This document shows, in pieces, positions 6,188 through 13,582 of a stretch of 14,571 nucleotides of DNA. Both the position numbers and the translations under genes were made by a program. The notes below the pieces were generated by a model, which did not search any database, was not told where the DNA came from, and saw only the letters and a list, made by a program, of their open reading frames with translations. Origin of the DNA: an uncultured Akkermansia sp. (GTDB lineage Bacteria; Verrucomicrobiota; Verrucomicrobiia; Verrucomicrobiales; Akkermansiaceae); NCBI GenBank assembly GCA_947585525.1, contig CANPXA010000021.1, positions 1 through 14,571 of the forward strand. Direction: 5' to 3'. Position 1 is the stretch's first letter; the number at the start of each line of letters is the position of its first letter.

Positions 6188-7468
6188 TCATTCCATGAGG
6201 CTGGTTGGATTGAGCAGGAAGTCTTTTATAGAGAGGATAAGGACCCCTGCATCATCGTAGTGTGGGGAGGAAGCACTCGCGGAGATGAGAATTTTTTTGA
6301 AAGAGTCGCGAATGGCGAGGAGAGACCGTTCTTCCTGTTCGCGTTTTTCGCGTGTGGGAATGGCTGCGGCGGATTGGATGTAGTACCGTTTGCTGCCCAG
6401 GTTGACCACAAAATCAACATCTGTTCTTTTGCGGACGTAATCGCCGCGTCCGTCCTTTTCGAGAATATCCAGACTACCGACGTCCACTTGGTAACCGCGC
6501 ATCAACAGTTCGTTGTAAATGATGTTTTCCATAGCATGCCCCTCCTCGATTTGTCGGAAGTTGAGGCGGGCATTGCGAAGACCGATATCGGTAAAGTAGT
6601 ACTTGGACGGTGTATTGATGTAGCGATTTCCTTTGATATCAAAACGCATGGCTCGATGAATGATGAAAGCGTTCTGAAGGTAGTTCAGGTAGAGGGCGAT
6701 GGTGGGTTCTGAGATGTTGATTTTTTTCAGGCTTCGGAAAGAGTTGGCCAGCTTGTGCGGATTGAGCAAGCAGCCGATATCAGATGCGGTGATGTTAAGC
6801 AGCTCGTTAAGTTCTTCATTGTTTTTGATGCGGTTGCGCTCAAGAATGTCCTTTATGTAAGTCTCCTGAAAAAGTTTGTTCAGGTACTCGATCTTATCAC
6901 TCTCTTTCTCGTAGGCGAAGAGTTGGGGCATACCGCCGTATAAGCGGTACTCCTCCCATGCGTCTGACCACTCGCCTCCGCGTGCCGCATAAAATTCAGA
7001 AAAACTCAAGGGAAATACACGAACCTCATCTCCTCTTCCGCGGAATTCCGTTACAACATCCGTCGATAAAAAACGCGAATTGCTCCCCGTTACGTAAACA
7101 TCGAGATTATCAAGGCGCAGCAGACCGTTCAGCACACTCTCAAAATCCTCCATCATCTGCACCTCGTCCAGCAGCAGATAGTGCATCTTCTTCCCGCGTA
7201 CCCGTGTCTTGATGTAATCGTAGAATACTGTCGGATTTCTGTATTTTGCTCCCTTCAGCTCATCCAATGCTACTGTGATGATATGCGACGGCTCGACCCC
7301 CATTTTCTCCAGTTCCCGGCGAAAAAGATTGTAAAGCAAATAAGACTTTCCGCTCCGGCGTATGCCGCTCACGATCTTGATCATCCCGTTGTGCATCCGA
7401 TCGACAAGCTTCTCCACGTAGTGATCACGGGCTATCCGTTTACTTCTCTTGTCGCGTATCTGCTTCAT
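6188..7468 (-). CDS. AAA+ ATPase with C-terminal DUF4143-type nuclease-like domain
   Basis: Member of the widespread AAA_14/DUF4143 ATPases. Their cellular role is mostly unknown; they are common in variable genome regions. From the ATG at 7468 it is 426 residues. The P-loop SGIRRSGKSYLL lies about 34-45 residues in, Walker B is HYLLLDEVQ, then a sensor-like VYVTGSNSRFLS, FRGRGDEVRVFPLSFSEF and YGGMPQ, all typical. The C-terminal part holds KYYFTDIGLRNARL, ENIIYNELLMRGYQVDVG and RTDVDFVV, resembling a PD-(D/E)XK-like fold. A TTG at 7504 would add 12 residues; the ATG is preferred, but neither has a convincing SD. The gene and its flanks are more AT-rich than the neighbours and lie between repeat arrays, suggesting acquisition by transfer. 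No partner gene is adjacent. Confidence 0.9.
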   Translation of the reverse strand: MKQIRDKRSKRIARDHYVEKLVDRMHNGMIKIVSGIRRSGKSYLLYNLFRRELEKMGVEPSHIITVALDELKGAKYRNPTVFYDYIKTRVRGKKMHYLLLDEVQMMEDFESVLNGLLRLDNLDVYVTGSNSRFLSTDVVTEFRGRGDEVRVFPLSFSEFYAARGGEWSDAWEEYRLYGGMPQLFAYEKESDKIEYLNKLFQETYIKDILERNRIKNNEELNELLNITASDIGCLLNPHKLANSFRSLKKINISEPTIALYLNYLQNAFIIHRAMRFDIKGNRYINTPSKYYFTDIGLRNARLNFRQIEEGHAMENIIYNELLMRGYQVDVGSLDILEKDGRGDYVRKRTDVDFVVNLGSKRYYIQSAAAIPTREKREQEERSLLAIRDSFKKILISASASSPHYDDAGVLILSIKDFLLNPTSLME

Positions 7469-7509
7469 TGCATCCAGACTACATTCTTCCCTCTCCCGTT
7501 TCAAGCCTT

Positions 7510-7547
7510 ATTTTATATTTTTGTCAATTTTTCAAAAAATATAAAAT
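7510..7547. promoter_or_regulatory. AT-only inverted repeat upstream of the ATPase gene
   Basis: ATTTTATATTTTTG (7510-7523) and CAAAAAATATAAAAT (7533-7547) are inverted arms differing by one T, around a 9-nt centre. On the minus strand the sequence contains TTGACA (7527-7522) and TATAAAAT, but these are too close together to form a standard promoter. It could be an operator or a promoter of the ATPase gene; position and symmetry are all that support this. Confidence 0.4.
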
Positions 7548-7593
7548 CATTATGGAATTCTTACCACCTCAGCTAAAGCTCCGCATTTCCCGA

Positions 7594-7633
7594 CGCCTCC
7601 GGCGCGCTAGCATCCAAATCGTAAATCGTAAAT
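7594..7633. repeat. Short GC hairpin plus AAATCGT heptamer array
   Basis: CGCC-TCC-GGCG (7594-7604), spacer CGCTAGCATCC, then AAATCGT, AAATCGT, AAAT (7616-7633). The block CGCGCTAGCATCCAAATCG is the exact inverse of 13632-13650. It lies in the 171-bp divergent gap between the ATPase and mutarotase genes. A possible -35 TTGCCA follows at 7648-7653, with a weak TAGGAT at 7672-7677. Confidence 0.75.
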
Positions 7634-7675
7634 GGGTAAACCCGGGCTTGCCAAGCATGGGGTTCGTATGGTAGG

Positions 7676-8539
7676 ATGAAAAGCATGATATGCGGTCATT
7701 ATCCGTACGGCAAGGGATTCCCGATCATCAGCGTACAAACGCGGTTGGGTCATTTAGATTTTTCTCTTTATGGAGGACAGATTTTGAGCTGGAGTCCGAC
7801 GGGTGACAGGTCGGTCATCTTCATGGGAGAAAAAGCAAAATTCAAGAAGGGACAGGCGATACGCGGGGGAATACCGATTTGCTGGCCCTGGTTTGGAAAG
7901 GGTGCGGACGGAAAGCAAGTGCCCTCCCATGGGGTGGCTCGGATTTCGGAATGGACTCTTGAGCCGTTTGAAGAGCACGAAGACGGAAGCGCCACCCTGT
8001 GCTTTTCTCTCGACCCGGAAGATAAGAAACTACCGCGGGCAATTTACCTCATTGAGATGGGGAAGGATGAGCTCAAGCTCGTGCTGCAGACAGTTCACCG
8101 GGAGGATGGAGAGAGCATGCCGCTTTCCGGGGCGCTGCATACGTACTTTATGGTGAGTGATTACAGGAATGTAGCGGTCACAGGGCTGGAGGAGGTGCCT
8201 TTTCGGGAGTATGCGGAGGATGCCGTGCCGCATTCGGAGGACCCGCTTATACCTCTGGGGCATATCGACCGCACGTATGGTCCGGTTCCGGAGGAAAGCG
8301 TGGTATGCATTCATGATCCTCGCTGGAGACGTACACTGGAGATTGAGCGTATCCGGGCGAATTCATGCGTGGTGTGGCACCCCGGGTTGGAAGCGGCGGG
8401 AAAGATGGAGGACTTGGGCAGGGCAGAAGCAAAGAATATGCTTGCGCTGGAAGTGGCTCTCTTGCCGGAGGAAAATTTCATGCTGCACGCAGGATCGACT
8501 CATTGCATGGGCATGAAGATTCGTGTGGTTCGCGTTTGA
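7676..8539 (+). CDS. Putative D-hexose-6-phosphate mutarotase (YeaD-like aldose 1-epimerase family)
   Basis: A galactose-mutarotase-fold enzyme that likely interconverts the anomers of glucose-6-phosphate or a related hexose phosphate. The 287-residue length suits the family. Family motifs are GGQILSWSP, IRGGIPICWPWFG, SHGVARISEW, LSGALHTYFMVSDYRNVAVTGLE (with a catalytic-type His), VVWHPGLEAAGKMEDLG and a late Glu (LALEVAL). Two in-frame ATGs lie at 7676 and 7685; the product from the second (MICGHYPYG) is also reasonable, and there is no SD before either. A gene for a membrane protein follows 15 bp later, so they are probably co-transcribed. The substrate is inferred from the family only. 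Confidence 0.88.
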   Translation: MKSMICGHYPYGKGFPIISVQTRLGHLDFSLYGGQILSWSPTGDRSVIFMGEKAKFKKGQAIRGGIPICWPWFGKGADGKQVPSHGVARISEWTLEPFEEHEDGSATLCFSLDPEDKKLPRAIYLIEMGKDELKLVLQTVHREDGESMPLSGALHTYFMVSDYRNVAVTGLEEVPFREYAEDAVPHSEDPLIPLGHIDRTYGPVPEESVVCIHDPRWRRTLEIERIRANSCVVWHPGLEAAGKMEDLGRAEAKNMLALEVALLPEENFMLHAGSTHCMGMKIRVVRV

Positions 8540-8554
8540 TGGATTCTCCGGACA

Positions 8555-9286
8555 ATGAAAATTGACGCCACCACTTCGCAAGAACAGCTTGACCAATTGT
8601 ACGCCGTTGCGACGCAGCGTGAGATGTTGCGCAGCACGCCGCTCAACCTCCCGCAATTTTTACGTTACACGATCCTTTTTCTCCTGTTTCCGGGGATGGT
8701 TCTCGGGTATTGGTTGGGTCTTGGAATCACATTGGTCTTCTGCTTGACGCTGACGGTGATGCTCGCAACGGGGCACCAAGAGTTAGCCGTCGGAGCCATT
8801 GTCGGTTGGTTCAGTTGCGGCGCCGCCGTCGTACTCTGGGTTACTGTGTTGACTGTGCGTGCGGCGTGGCGCACGAGACGGCAACGTCGCACGGCTCGTA
8901 AGGCCGGGACGGCGGAGTGTGTGCGCCCGAGCAGGGAGGGACATGAGACGCTGCGATGGAGACGCTGCGGAGAGATTCCCTTGTGGGAGGCGGAGCTGGA
9001 GGTGCAGGTAGCCGTCGGAGGAATTGCGGCGGTGATGGTGGAATTGCAGGGGTGCGGGAAGGGGAGATTGCTTACCCCGGAGAAAGTGGGCGTATGCTGT
9101 GTGCACACCGAGGTGCAGGAGGACGCCCTGCGTTCCCTTTTGCTCTACCGTCTGCAAGCCGGCTCTCACAAACTCAAGTTGCTCTATTCTTCCCGGAAAT
9201 CCCTTCCCAAAAAGAGCGTAGCGCATCTCCTTTGCCTGCCGTCAACCGAGCATCCCGGGGAAACAAAAAGCCCACACCGTAGGTAG
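8555..9286 (+). CDS. Conserved-looking two-TM membrane protein of unknown function
   Basis: Not recognised. The 243-residue product has a hydrophilic N-terminus (about 1-32) and two hydrophobic segments (about 35-70 and 80-107, the latter ending VVLWVTVLTVRAAW). A strongly basic stretch (RTRRQRRTARK) places that side in the cytoplasm, and a soluble C-terminal domain of about 120 residues contains WEAELEVQVAVGGIAAVMVELQG and several Cys. The coding sequence ends 8 bp before a dispersed repeat, and the final Lys/Arg/His-rich residues are low-complexity. The start is the ATG at 8555, 15 bp after the mutarotase stop, without an SD. Nothing links its function to the mutarotase beyond position. Confidence 0.75.
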   Translation: MKIDATTSQEQLDQLYAVATQREMLRSTPLNLPQFLRYTILFLLFPGMVLGYWLGLGITLVFCLTLTVMLATGHQELAVGAIVGWFSCGAAVVLWVTVLTVRAAWRTRRQRRTARKAGTAECVRPSREGHETLRWRRCGEIPLWEAELEVQVAVGGIAAVMVELQGCGKGRLLTPEKVGVCCVHTEVQEDALRSLLLYRLQAGSHKLKLLYSSRKSLPKKSVAHLLCLPSTEHPGETKSPHRR

Positions 9287-9294
9287 GCACGCAG

Positions 9295-9342
9295 GGCAAA
9301 CGCATTAGAAAATGCGGTTGCCTATTTACGATGTACGAATTA
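9295..9342. repeat. Terminal hairpin and heptamer remnant of a composite element
   Basis: GGCAAACGCATT (9295-9306), loop AGAA, AATGCGGTTGCC (9311-9322) form a 12-bp stem with one mismatch, 8 bp after the stop of the membrane protein gene. TATTTACGATGTACGAATTAC (units of 7, degenerate, 9323-9342) follows. An inverse copy of the terminus (AAATGCGTTTGCC) is at 9636-9648, so 9295-9648 reads as one 354-bp element with inverted ends. Confidence 0.75.
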
Positions 9343-9458
9343 CAAGGCGCCCGACGGCCCCGTGTAGGGTGCCCGCATGGCGGGCAGTAAGGGAGATTGG
9401 ACAAAAGCATAGCTTTTGCCCCTTGGGGTGAGGAGGCAATGTGGTGCCGACGAGTCAA
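9343..9458 (+). repeat. Dispersed repeat module P, copy 1
   Basis: This 116-bp block, from CAAGGCGCCCGACGG to GGTGCCGACGAGTCAA, aligns end to end with the minus strand of 13879-13762. It contains two hairpins: TGCCCGC-ATG-GCGGGCA (9370-9386) and CAAAAGC-ATA-GCTTTTG (9402-9418). Both are kept in the other copy with altered arms. No coding frame is conserved. Confidence 0.8.
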
Positions 9459-9648
9459 ATTACGATTTATTGATAACGTGCGCATTGCGCAAATTTTTTT
9501 GATTGTTAAAGGATACAGAGTCCTCTTGCGAGCCATCATCATGATGGCTGCTGATTATCACGATTTTTGATATGCATCAACGATGATATCAATCAATAAG
9601 AGCATTCTCTCCGTTGATGCACTTCTTTCAAATGCGTTTGCCCCGGCT
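9459..9648 (-). repeat. Dispersed repeat module Q, copy A
   Basis: On the minus strand this runs from GGCAAACGCATTTGAAAG to the AATAAATCGTAATTTGA end and aligns with 4729-4918. It includes GCATCAACG and CGTTGATGC (a 9-bp inverted pair around 29 nt) and a perfect stem AGCCATCA-TGA-TGATGGCT around the CATCATGATG core. The CATCATGATG palindrome and the T7/A7 tract are shared with copy B, though elsewhere the copies have diverged. No gene is visible inside. Confidence 0.75.
9479..9500 (+). terminator. Intrinsic terminator within module Q (copy A)
   Basis: TGCGC-ATT-GCGCA (9479-9491), then AA and seven T (9494-9500). It would stop rightward transcripts from the mutarotase/membrane protein pair, about 190 bp beyond the stop codon. 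The same place in copy B has a related stem and T7, so the terminator is a property of the repeat. Confidence 0.6.
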
Positions 9649-9672
9649 CGGCATGGCAGTTTGCTCCGGTTA

Positions 9673-10011
9673 TCAATAACGGATGCGGTAATTGCCCGGT
9701 TCCCGTGGCGTCTCCGGCTCGCGATCACAGGGAGGAAGCATGCTGTTGAGGTGGTGTCTCTGAATGGTCTTCTTGAGACCTTCGTCATTTCTCTCAGTGA
9801 TCTCCTGAGCTTCTTTGATGGCCTTACTGCGATCTTCTTCAGCCTTGGCTTTGGCTTTCTCGTGCAGGTCGAGGCTGGCTTTTTGACGCTCCGTCGCCAC
9901 TTCCTTCAGAGCTTCATCGGAAACATCCTTGGTGCTGACGGAAGGAGCCGCCCACGCGGAGCAGCACGCAAATGCAGCGAACAGAGCAAACAGTGAAAGG
10001 CGCGTTTTCAT
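9673..10011 (-). CDS. Small exported alpha-helical protein of unknown function
   Basis: The 112-residue product has a clear signal peptide: MKTR, a hydrophobic core SLFALFAAFACCSAW, and a likely Ala-X-Ala cut after about residue 22 (AWA/APS). The mature part is charged and heptad-like (DEALKEVATERQKASLDLHEKAKAK..., described over residues 32-80), so probably a helix or coiled coil in the periplasm or outside. The last ~15 residues are Pro/Arg-rich and end only 24 bp from the repeat at 9648. It has its own strong promoter and is not part of the rlmN operon. Cys16 and Cys17 in the hydrophobic core do not make a good lipobox. No family recognised. Confidence 0.75.
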   Translation of the reverse strand: MKTRLSLFALFAAFACCSAWAAPSVSTKDVSDEALKEVATERQKASLDLHEKAKAKAEEDRSKAIKEAQEITERNDEGLKKTIQRHHLNSMLPPCDREPETPREPGNYRIRY

Positions 10012-10026
10012 AGGTATATAGTACGC

Positions 10027-10054
10027 AGTATAGAAAACAAGAAGAGGATGTCAA
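10027..10054 (-). promoter_or_regulatory. Promoter of the small exported protein gene
   Basis: Minus-strand TTGACA (10054-10049), a 16-nt T-rich spacer and TATACT (10032-10027). The ATG is at 10011, so the leader should be about 9 nt with no SD (the bases before ATG are ATATACCT). Confidence 0.7.
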
Positions 10055-10100
10055 GAAATAAATTCCTCAACGATGCAGAAAAATAGGCGAAAGCGTTGTT

Positions 10101-11165
10101 TCAGGAGCGACGGAGTCGGAGCTGACCGCACGCAGCATTGATGTCGTGTCCCTTTTCGTAGCGCATGGTGACGGGGATCTTTTGGGAAATGAGGTGTTGG
10201 CAGAAATCCCGGCAATGTTTCTCGGAGGGTCGGCTCCAGGGGAGTCCCTCCACGGTGTTGTAGGGGATGAGGTTGACCTTGGCGTTGAGCCGGCGTGCGA
10301 TGGCAGAGAGGAGATCTGCTTGGGAGAGCGAGTCGTTCATTCCGGAGATGAGAATGTACTCCAGGGTGATGATGTGTTTGGAGTGAGCGCACCAGTCCTC
10401 CAGGGCGGGCAGAAGTTGCTCAAGAGACCATTTGCGGTTTACGGGCATGATCTGCGAACGAATCTCATCGGAGGCTCCGTGCAGGGAGACGGCAAGGCGC
10501 ACCGGTATGCCGCATTCTCCCAGCAATTTCAGCCCGGGCACGTGACCGGAGGTGGAGATGGTGATGTGGCGTGCGCCGAGACCGAGCAAGGCCGGATCCG
10601 TGATGAGTCGCAGGGCAGGGATGAGGTTCGTTGTGTTGGAGAGGGGTTCCCCCATGCCCATAAAGACGAGGTTATCCACACGCTCGCCTGTTATCTTCTC
10701 AGCGGCAAAGATCTGGCCGATCATTTCGGCAGAGGAGAGGTTGCGGCGGAACCCGAGCAGACCACTGGCGCAGAAACGGCAGCCGAACGCGCAACCCACC
10801 TGGGATGAGATGCACAGCGTGATGCGCTCGCTGTGTGCCCCTCCCCGTCCGATGGCTGCCGGGATGATGACGGATTCGATAAGCTCTCCATCCGCTGCCA
10901 ATCGGGACAGGAACTTACGCGTTTCGCTGCCGGATTGACTGAGATGCACCTCCTGCACCTCGAGCGGATGCAGGGAGAAATGACTTGCCAAGATGCTTCG
11001 CAGAGCCGGCGGAAGGTTAGTCATTTGCTCAAAGTCGGTGACGCGTTTTTTCCAGACCCAGTCAAGGATCTGGGCGCGACGGTAGGAAGGGAAGTCTCCC
11101 AGTTCGCTGAGGCGAGCGGCGAGTTGCTCTTGCGTTAAACCAAGCAAGGAGGGTTTCTCTTCCAT
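10101..11165 (-). CDS. rlmN: 23S rRNA A2503 / tRNA A37 C2-methyltransferase RlmN
   Basis: Radical-SAM enzyme that methylates C2 of A2503 in 23S rRNA and A37 in some tRNAs. The 354 residues match the family. The [4Fe-4S] motif CAFGCRFC has Cys125, Cys129 and Cys132, the same numbers as E. coli RlmN. Cys118 and the C-terminal Cys346 (AACGQL) correspond to the pair used in methyl transfer and resolution. MGMGEPLSN binds SAM, and ISTSGHVPG and VSLHGASDE are also typical. It is the last gene of ribH-nusB-ftsY-rlmN, 27 bp after ftsY. The ATG at 11165 has no SD (CTCGCCCCC precedes it). No convincing terminator follows it before the next promoter. Confidence 0.97.
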   Translation of the reverse strand: MEEKPSLLGLTQEQLAARLSELGDFPSYRRAQILDWVWKKRVTDFEQMTNLPPALRSILASHFSLHPLEVQEVHLSQSGSETRKFLSRLAADGELIESVIIPAAIGRGGAHSERITLCISSQVGCAFGCRFCASGLLGFRRNLSSAEMIGQIFAAEKITGERVDNLVFMGMGEPLSNTTNLIPALRLITDPALLGLGARHITISTSGHVPGLKLLGECGIPVRLAVSLHGASDEIRSQIMPVNRKWSLEQLLPALEDWCAHSKHIITLEYILISGMNDSLSQADLLSAIARRLNAKVNLIPYNTVEGLPWSRPSEKHCRDFCQHLISQKIPVTMRYEKGHDINAACGQLRLRRS

Positions 11166-11192
11166 GGGGGCGAGAGTTGGTGGCAGAGGTGA

Positions 11193-12041
11193 TCAGAGCA
11201 GGGTGTCGATGTAAGCTCTGAGGTCGAAGGGATGCAGGTCGTCGGCTCGTTCACCGCTGCCGACAAAGATGGGGGAAATCTTCAACTCGTCTTGGATGGC
11301 AACGGCGACACCTCCTTTGCCGGAGCCGTCCAACTTCGTTATGATGAGACCATCCAGAGGGGTGGCTTTGTGGAACTCGCGCGCCTGGATGAGAGCGTTG
11401 CTTCCGGTTGTGGCGTCCACCACGAGGTAGCAGGCGTGTGGTGCGGCAGGATCTTGTTTGCCGATGGAACGTCGAATTTTCGTGAGCTCCTCCATGAGGT
11501 TGTGTCTGGTATGGAGGCGTCCCGCCGTGTCGCAGATGAGGTAGTGGAATCCTTTGTTCAGGGCAAGGGTGTGTGCTTCATAGCAGACGGAAGCCGGGTC
11601 TTGATTGGGCTGACCTTTGAAAAGAGGGATAGACAATTGGGATGCCCAGCGCTCCAGTTGCTCCACGGCTGCGGCGCGGAAGGTGTCCGCCGCGGCGAGA
11701 AGCACACGGTTCCCTCGCGCTTGCAGCAGGTGTGCCAGCTTGGCACAGGTGGTGGTCTTACCCGCGCCGTTTACACCGACGAGGAGAATGACGCAGGGCT
11801 TGTCCTCATGGGGAGAGGGCAGGGAGGGGAGCGGTTGCGGGAAAGCAGCGATCAGACCGTGCTTGATGAAATCCACAATCTCACATGCGTCCTGCTCGTC
11901 TTTTTCGCGTAGCTCCTCAAGCATGGGCAGCACTCGAGCGGCGCCGACATCGGACCCTATAAGATCCGCCTCCAGTCCATCCCAATCGATTTTTGGCTCG
12001 CCGAGGAGTTTGTCGATTAGTTTATTAAAAAAGTTAGCCAT
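11193..12041 (-). CDS. ftsY: Signal recognition particle receptor FtsY
   Basis: SRP-type GTPase that docks Ffh-ribosome complexes to the membrane for co-translational insertion. At 282 residues this is a short form: the N and G domains are present, but the long acidic A domain of E. coli FtsY is missing, and a short N-terminal helix (MANFFNKLIDKLLG) probably supplies membrane contact. G-domain motifs are GVNGAGKTTT (89-98), ADTFRAAAVEQL (118-129), DTAGRL (171-176), TKLDGSGKGG (235-244) and GSGERADDLHPFD near the end. The usual DATTGQNA reads DATTGSNA. It starts 10 bp after the nusB stop, with no SD. Confidence 0.96.
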   Translation of the reverse strand: MANFFNKLIDKLLGEPKIDWDGLEADLIGSDVGAARVLPMLEELREKDEQDACEIVDFIKHGLIAAFPQPLPSLPSPHEDKPCVILLVGVNGAGKTTTCAKLAHLLQARGNRVLLAAADTFRAAAVEQLERWASQLSIPLFKGQPNQDPASVCYEAHTLALNKGFHYLICDTAGRLHTRHNLMEELTKIRRSIGKQDPAAPHACYLVVDATTGSNALIQAREFHKATPLDGLIITKLDGSGKGGVAVAIQDELKISPIFVGSGERADDLHPFDLRAYIDTLL

Positions 12042-12051
12042 GGATTCAGTA

Positions 12052-12993
12052 TCAGTGGGGTTGTTTTTCCTGTTCTGAGGGAGGTTCGCAGGGAATCTCG
12101 GGAAGTTCTCCTCCGTTCAAATTGCCCGCGGCCGTGGCGATGATGCCATGGACAAATGGCGCACTCTTGGAACCGGAAAATTCGTGCGCCAGGTTGGTAG
12201 CCTCAGAGACGACGATGCGGACGTCGAGTTTGCGGTACTTGAGTTCGTGCAGGGAGAGGTAGAGGATGGCTTTGTCCACGTTGTCAAGGCGGTTCGGCAT
12301 ATAATTGCGCAGAAGGTGCGAGAGGCTTTCCTCCCATTCATCGCGGTGAGAGTACACATCGACCGCGAGTTGCTGGGCTGCCGGGCGTAGTGCCGCCAGC
12401 TCGTGCGATTTCTGTACGAAGCCCAGCAATTCCGCTTCCTTGGTCTCCATCTTCTCCGGTTCTTTGAGGGGAGTGCACCCGGTGAGCATCCGCTGCAAGC
12501 GTCGCATCGCTCCGCAGAAGTTCTCCGCTTTCGCCCCGGGAAGCTCGCTTAGTCGTTCCTCCGTCTCATGAACCAGCACGAGGTAGTGCTCCGCACGTTG
12601 CAGGACAAGCCGGGAAGCCTCCAGCAGCGAGTCTGTGCCTTCCCTTCTCTTGTCGTTGATCGCATCCCGCAAGGTCGCCAGAGCCTCTTGCAAGGCTGTC
12701 GCACAATCAAGCAGGCGTTGCACGGTTCCCGCTCGTTGCAGGAGCGCTCCGTCCGTCTGTGCCTTTGCCAGCAAGGTTTCTCCGCGCGTTTTCAGGGTAT
12801 CGGTAAGGTCTGCCGAAGCGCGGCAGACGTGGATAATTGCTTTCGCCTGAGCGAGGCGTACTTGGTCGATATCCTTAGCAAGGGCAAGGTCCCAGAAAAT
12901 GTCGTAGTCAAAGTCCTGTGCAGATGCGCCTTGTTCGAGCATGGCGTAGATGAGCAAGAGGGCTGTCTTGCGAATTTTACTTTGGTGCAACAT
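12052..12993 (-). CDS. nusB: Transcription antitermination factor NusB with a long helical insertion
   Basis: NusB joins NusE (S10) on boxA RNA to prevent termination in rRNA operons. The N-terminus (KIRKTALLLIYAMLEQG, about 7-23) and the last third (LSHLLRNYMPNRLDNVDKAILYLSLHELKYR...EATNLAHEFSGSKSAPFVHGIIATAA, about 222-293) match the two ends of the ordinary ~140-residue NusB. Between them lie roughly 170-180 extra residues, mostly charged and Leu/Ala/Glu-rich with helix/coiled-coil character (LQEALATLRDAINDKRREG, VHETEERLSEL), so the product is 313 residues. The fold halves are in one frame; this is an insertion, not a fusion of two genes. It starts 12 bp after ribH, without SD. The function of the insertion is unknown. 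Confidence 0.88.
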   Translation of the reverse strand: MLHQSKIRKTALLLIYAMLEQGASAQDFDYDIFWDLALAKDIDQVRLAQAKAIIHVCRASADLTDTLKTRGETLLAKAQTDGALLQRAGTVQRLLDCATALQEALATLRDAINDKRREGTDSLLEASRLVLQRAEHYLVLVHETEERLSELPGAKAENFCGAMRRLQRMLTGCTPLKEPEKMETKEAELLGFVQKSHELAALRPAAQQLAVDVYSHRDEWEESLSHLLRNYMPNRLDNVDKAILYLSLHELKYRKLDVRIVVSEATNLAHEFSGSKSAPFVHGIIATAAGNLNGGELPEIPCEPPSEQEKQPH

Positions 12994-13005
12994 GGCGATT
13001 TTTGT

Positions 13006-13497
13006 TCAATAGGACGTGTGATCAACAGTGAGCCGCATCATCTCCACGGCGGCTCGGGCGGCTTCTCTCCCTCGGTTGAGCTGTTCTCCCAAGCAGCGCT
13101 CCTGTGCTTGTTCCTCATTCTGCAACAGAAGAACCTCGTGGATGACGGGTGTGAGGGAGCGACAGGCCGTATGCAGCAACTCTCTCGTGATAGCCTCTCC
13201 GATGAGATCCGCGTGGGCAGTGCTTCCCCGCAGAATGACGCCCAAGGCTATCACCGCGTCCGGAGTTTTTTCTCCCCTCGTCCCATGCAGCAGAAAGTTC
13301 ACCATCATCGGTATCTCAAATGCACCCGGCACACGCACCACTTCTACGTTCACCCCACGCGTTATCTTTCTTATCTCGTCCCTGCAATTTTCCACCAAGG
13401 CATCGGCGTATTTCTCATTGTAGCGCGACGCCACAATCGCTATCTTTTCTCCATTCCCTTCGTACAGGGAAGTCCGGGATATCGTTTCCTTGGACAT
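13006..13497 (-). CDS. ribH: 6,7-dimethyl-8-ribityllumazine synthase
   Basis: Penultimate step of riboflavin synthesis: joins 5-amino-6-ribitylaminouracil with 3,4-dihydroxy-2-butanone-4-phosphate. Start chosen at the ATG at 13497 (163 residues; families are ~155). The frame is open to 13587, but that stretch contains the promoter, and an in-frame ATG at 13542 falls at or just before the predicted transcription start. Motifs: IAIVASRYNEKYADAL at the start, VRVPGAFEIPMMV in the middle, ALGVILRGSTAHADLIGEAITREL with the catalytic-type His (usual form GATxHFD), and a C-terminal LNRGREAARAAVEMM. A weak AAGAGA lies before the ATG. It is the first gene of ribH-nusB-ftsY-rlmN. Confidence 0.95.
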   Translation of the reverse strand: MSKETISRTSLYEGNGEKIAIVASRYNEKYADALVENCRDEIRKITRGVNVEVVRVPGAFEIPMMVNFLLHGTRGEKTPDAVIALGVILRGSTAHADLIGEAITRELLHTACRSLTPVIHEVLLLQNEEQAQERCLGEQLNRGREAARAAVEMMRLTVDHTSY

Positions 13498-13546
13498 ATC
13501 TCTTGTGTTTTTTCGTTGAGGAAGTCTCTCAGGAACCTCCATCGAC

Positions 13547-13575
13547 ACTGTAGCACCCCATGCCTGAATTGTCAA
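13547..13575 (-). promoter_or_regulatory. Promoter of the ribH-nusB-ftsY-rlmN operon
   Basis: Minus-strand TTGACA (13575-13570), a 17-nt spacer and TACAGT (13552-13547). The expected start is near 13540, giving a leader of about 43 nt to the ATG at 13497. No FMN riboswitch could fit in that leader. The -35 box is 7 bp from the repeat hairpin at 13583. Confidence 0.7.
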
Positions 13576-13582
13576 GACACGG

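Noticed and set aside
9295..9648. Insertion sequence with transposase
   Set aside because: The inverted ends are suggestive, but no open frame with transposase motifs lies between them; kept as a non-coding repeat.
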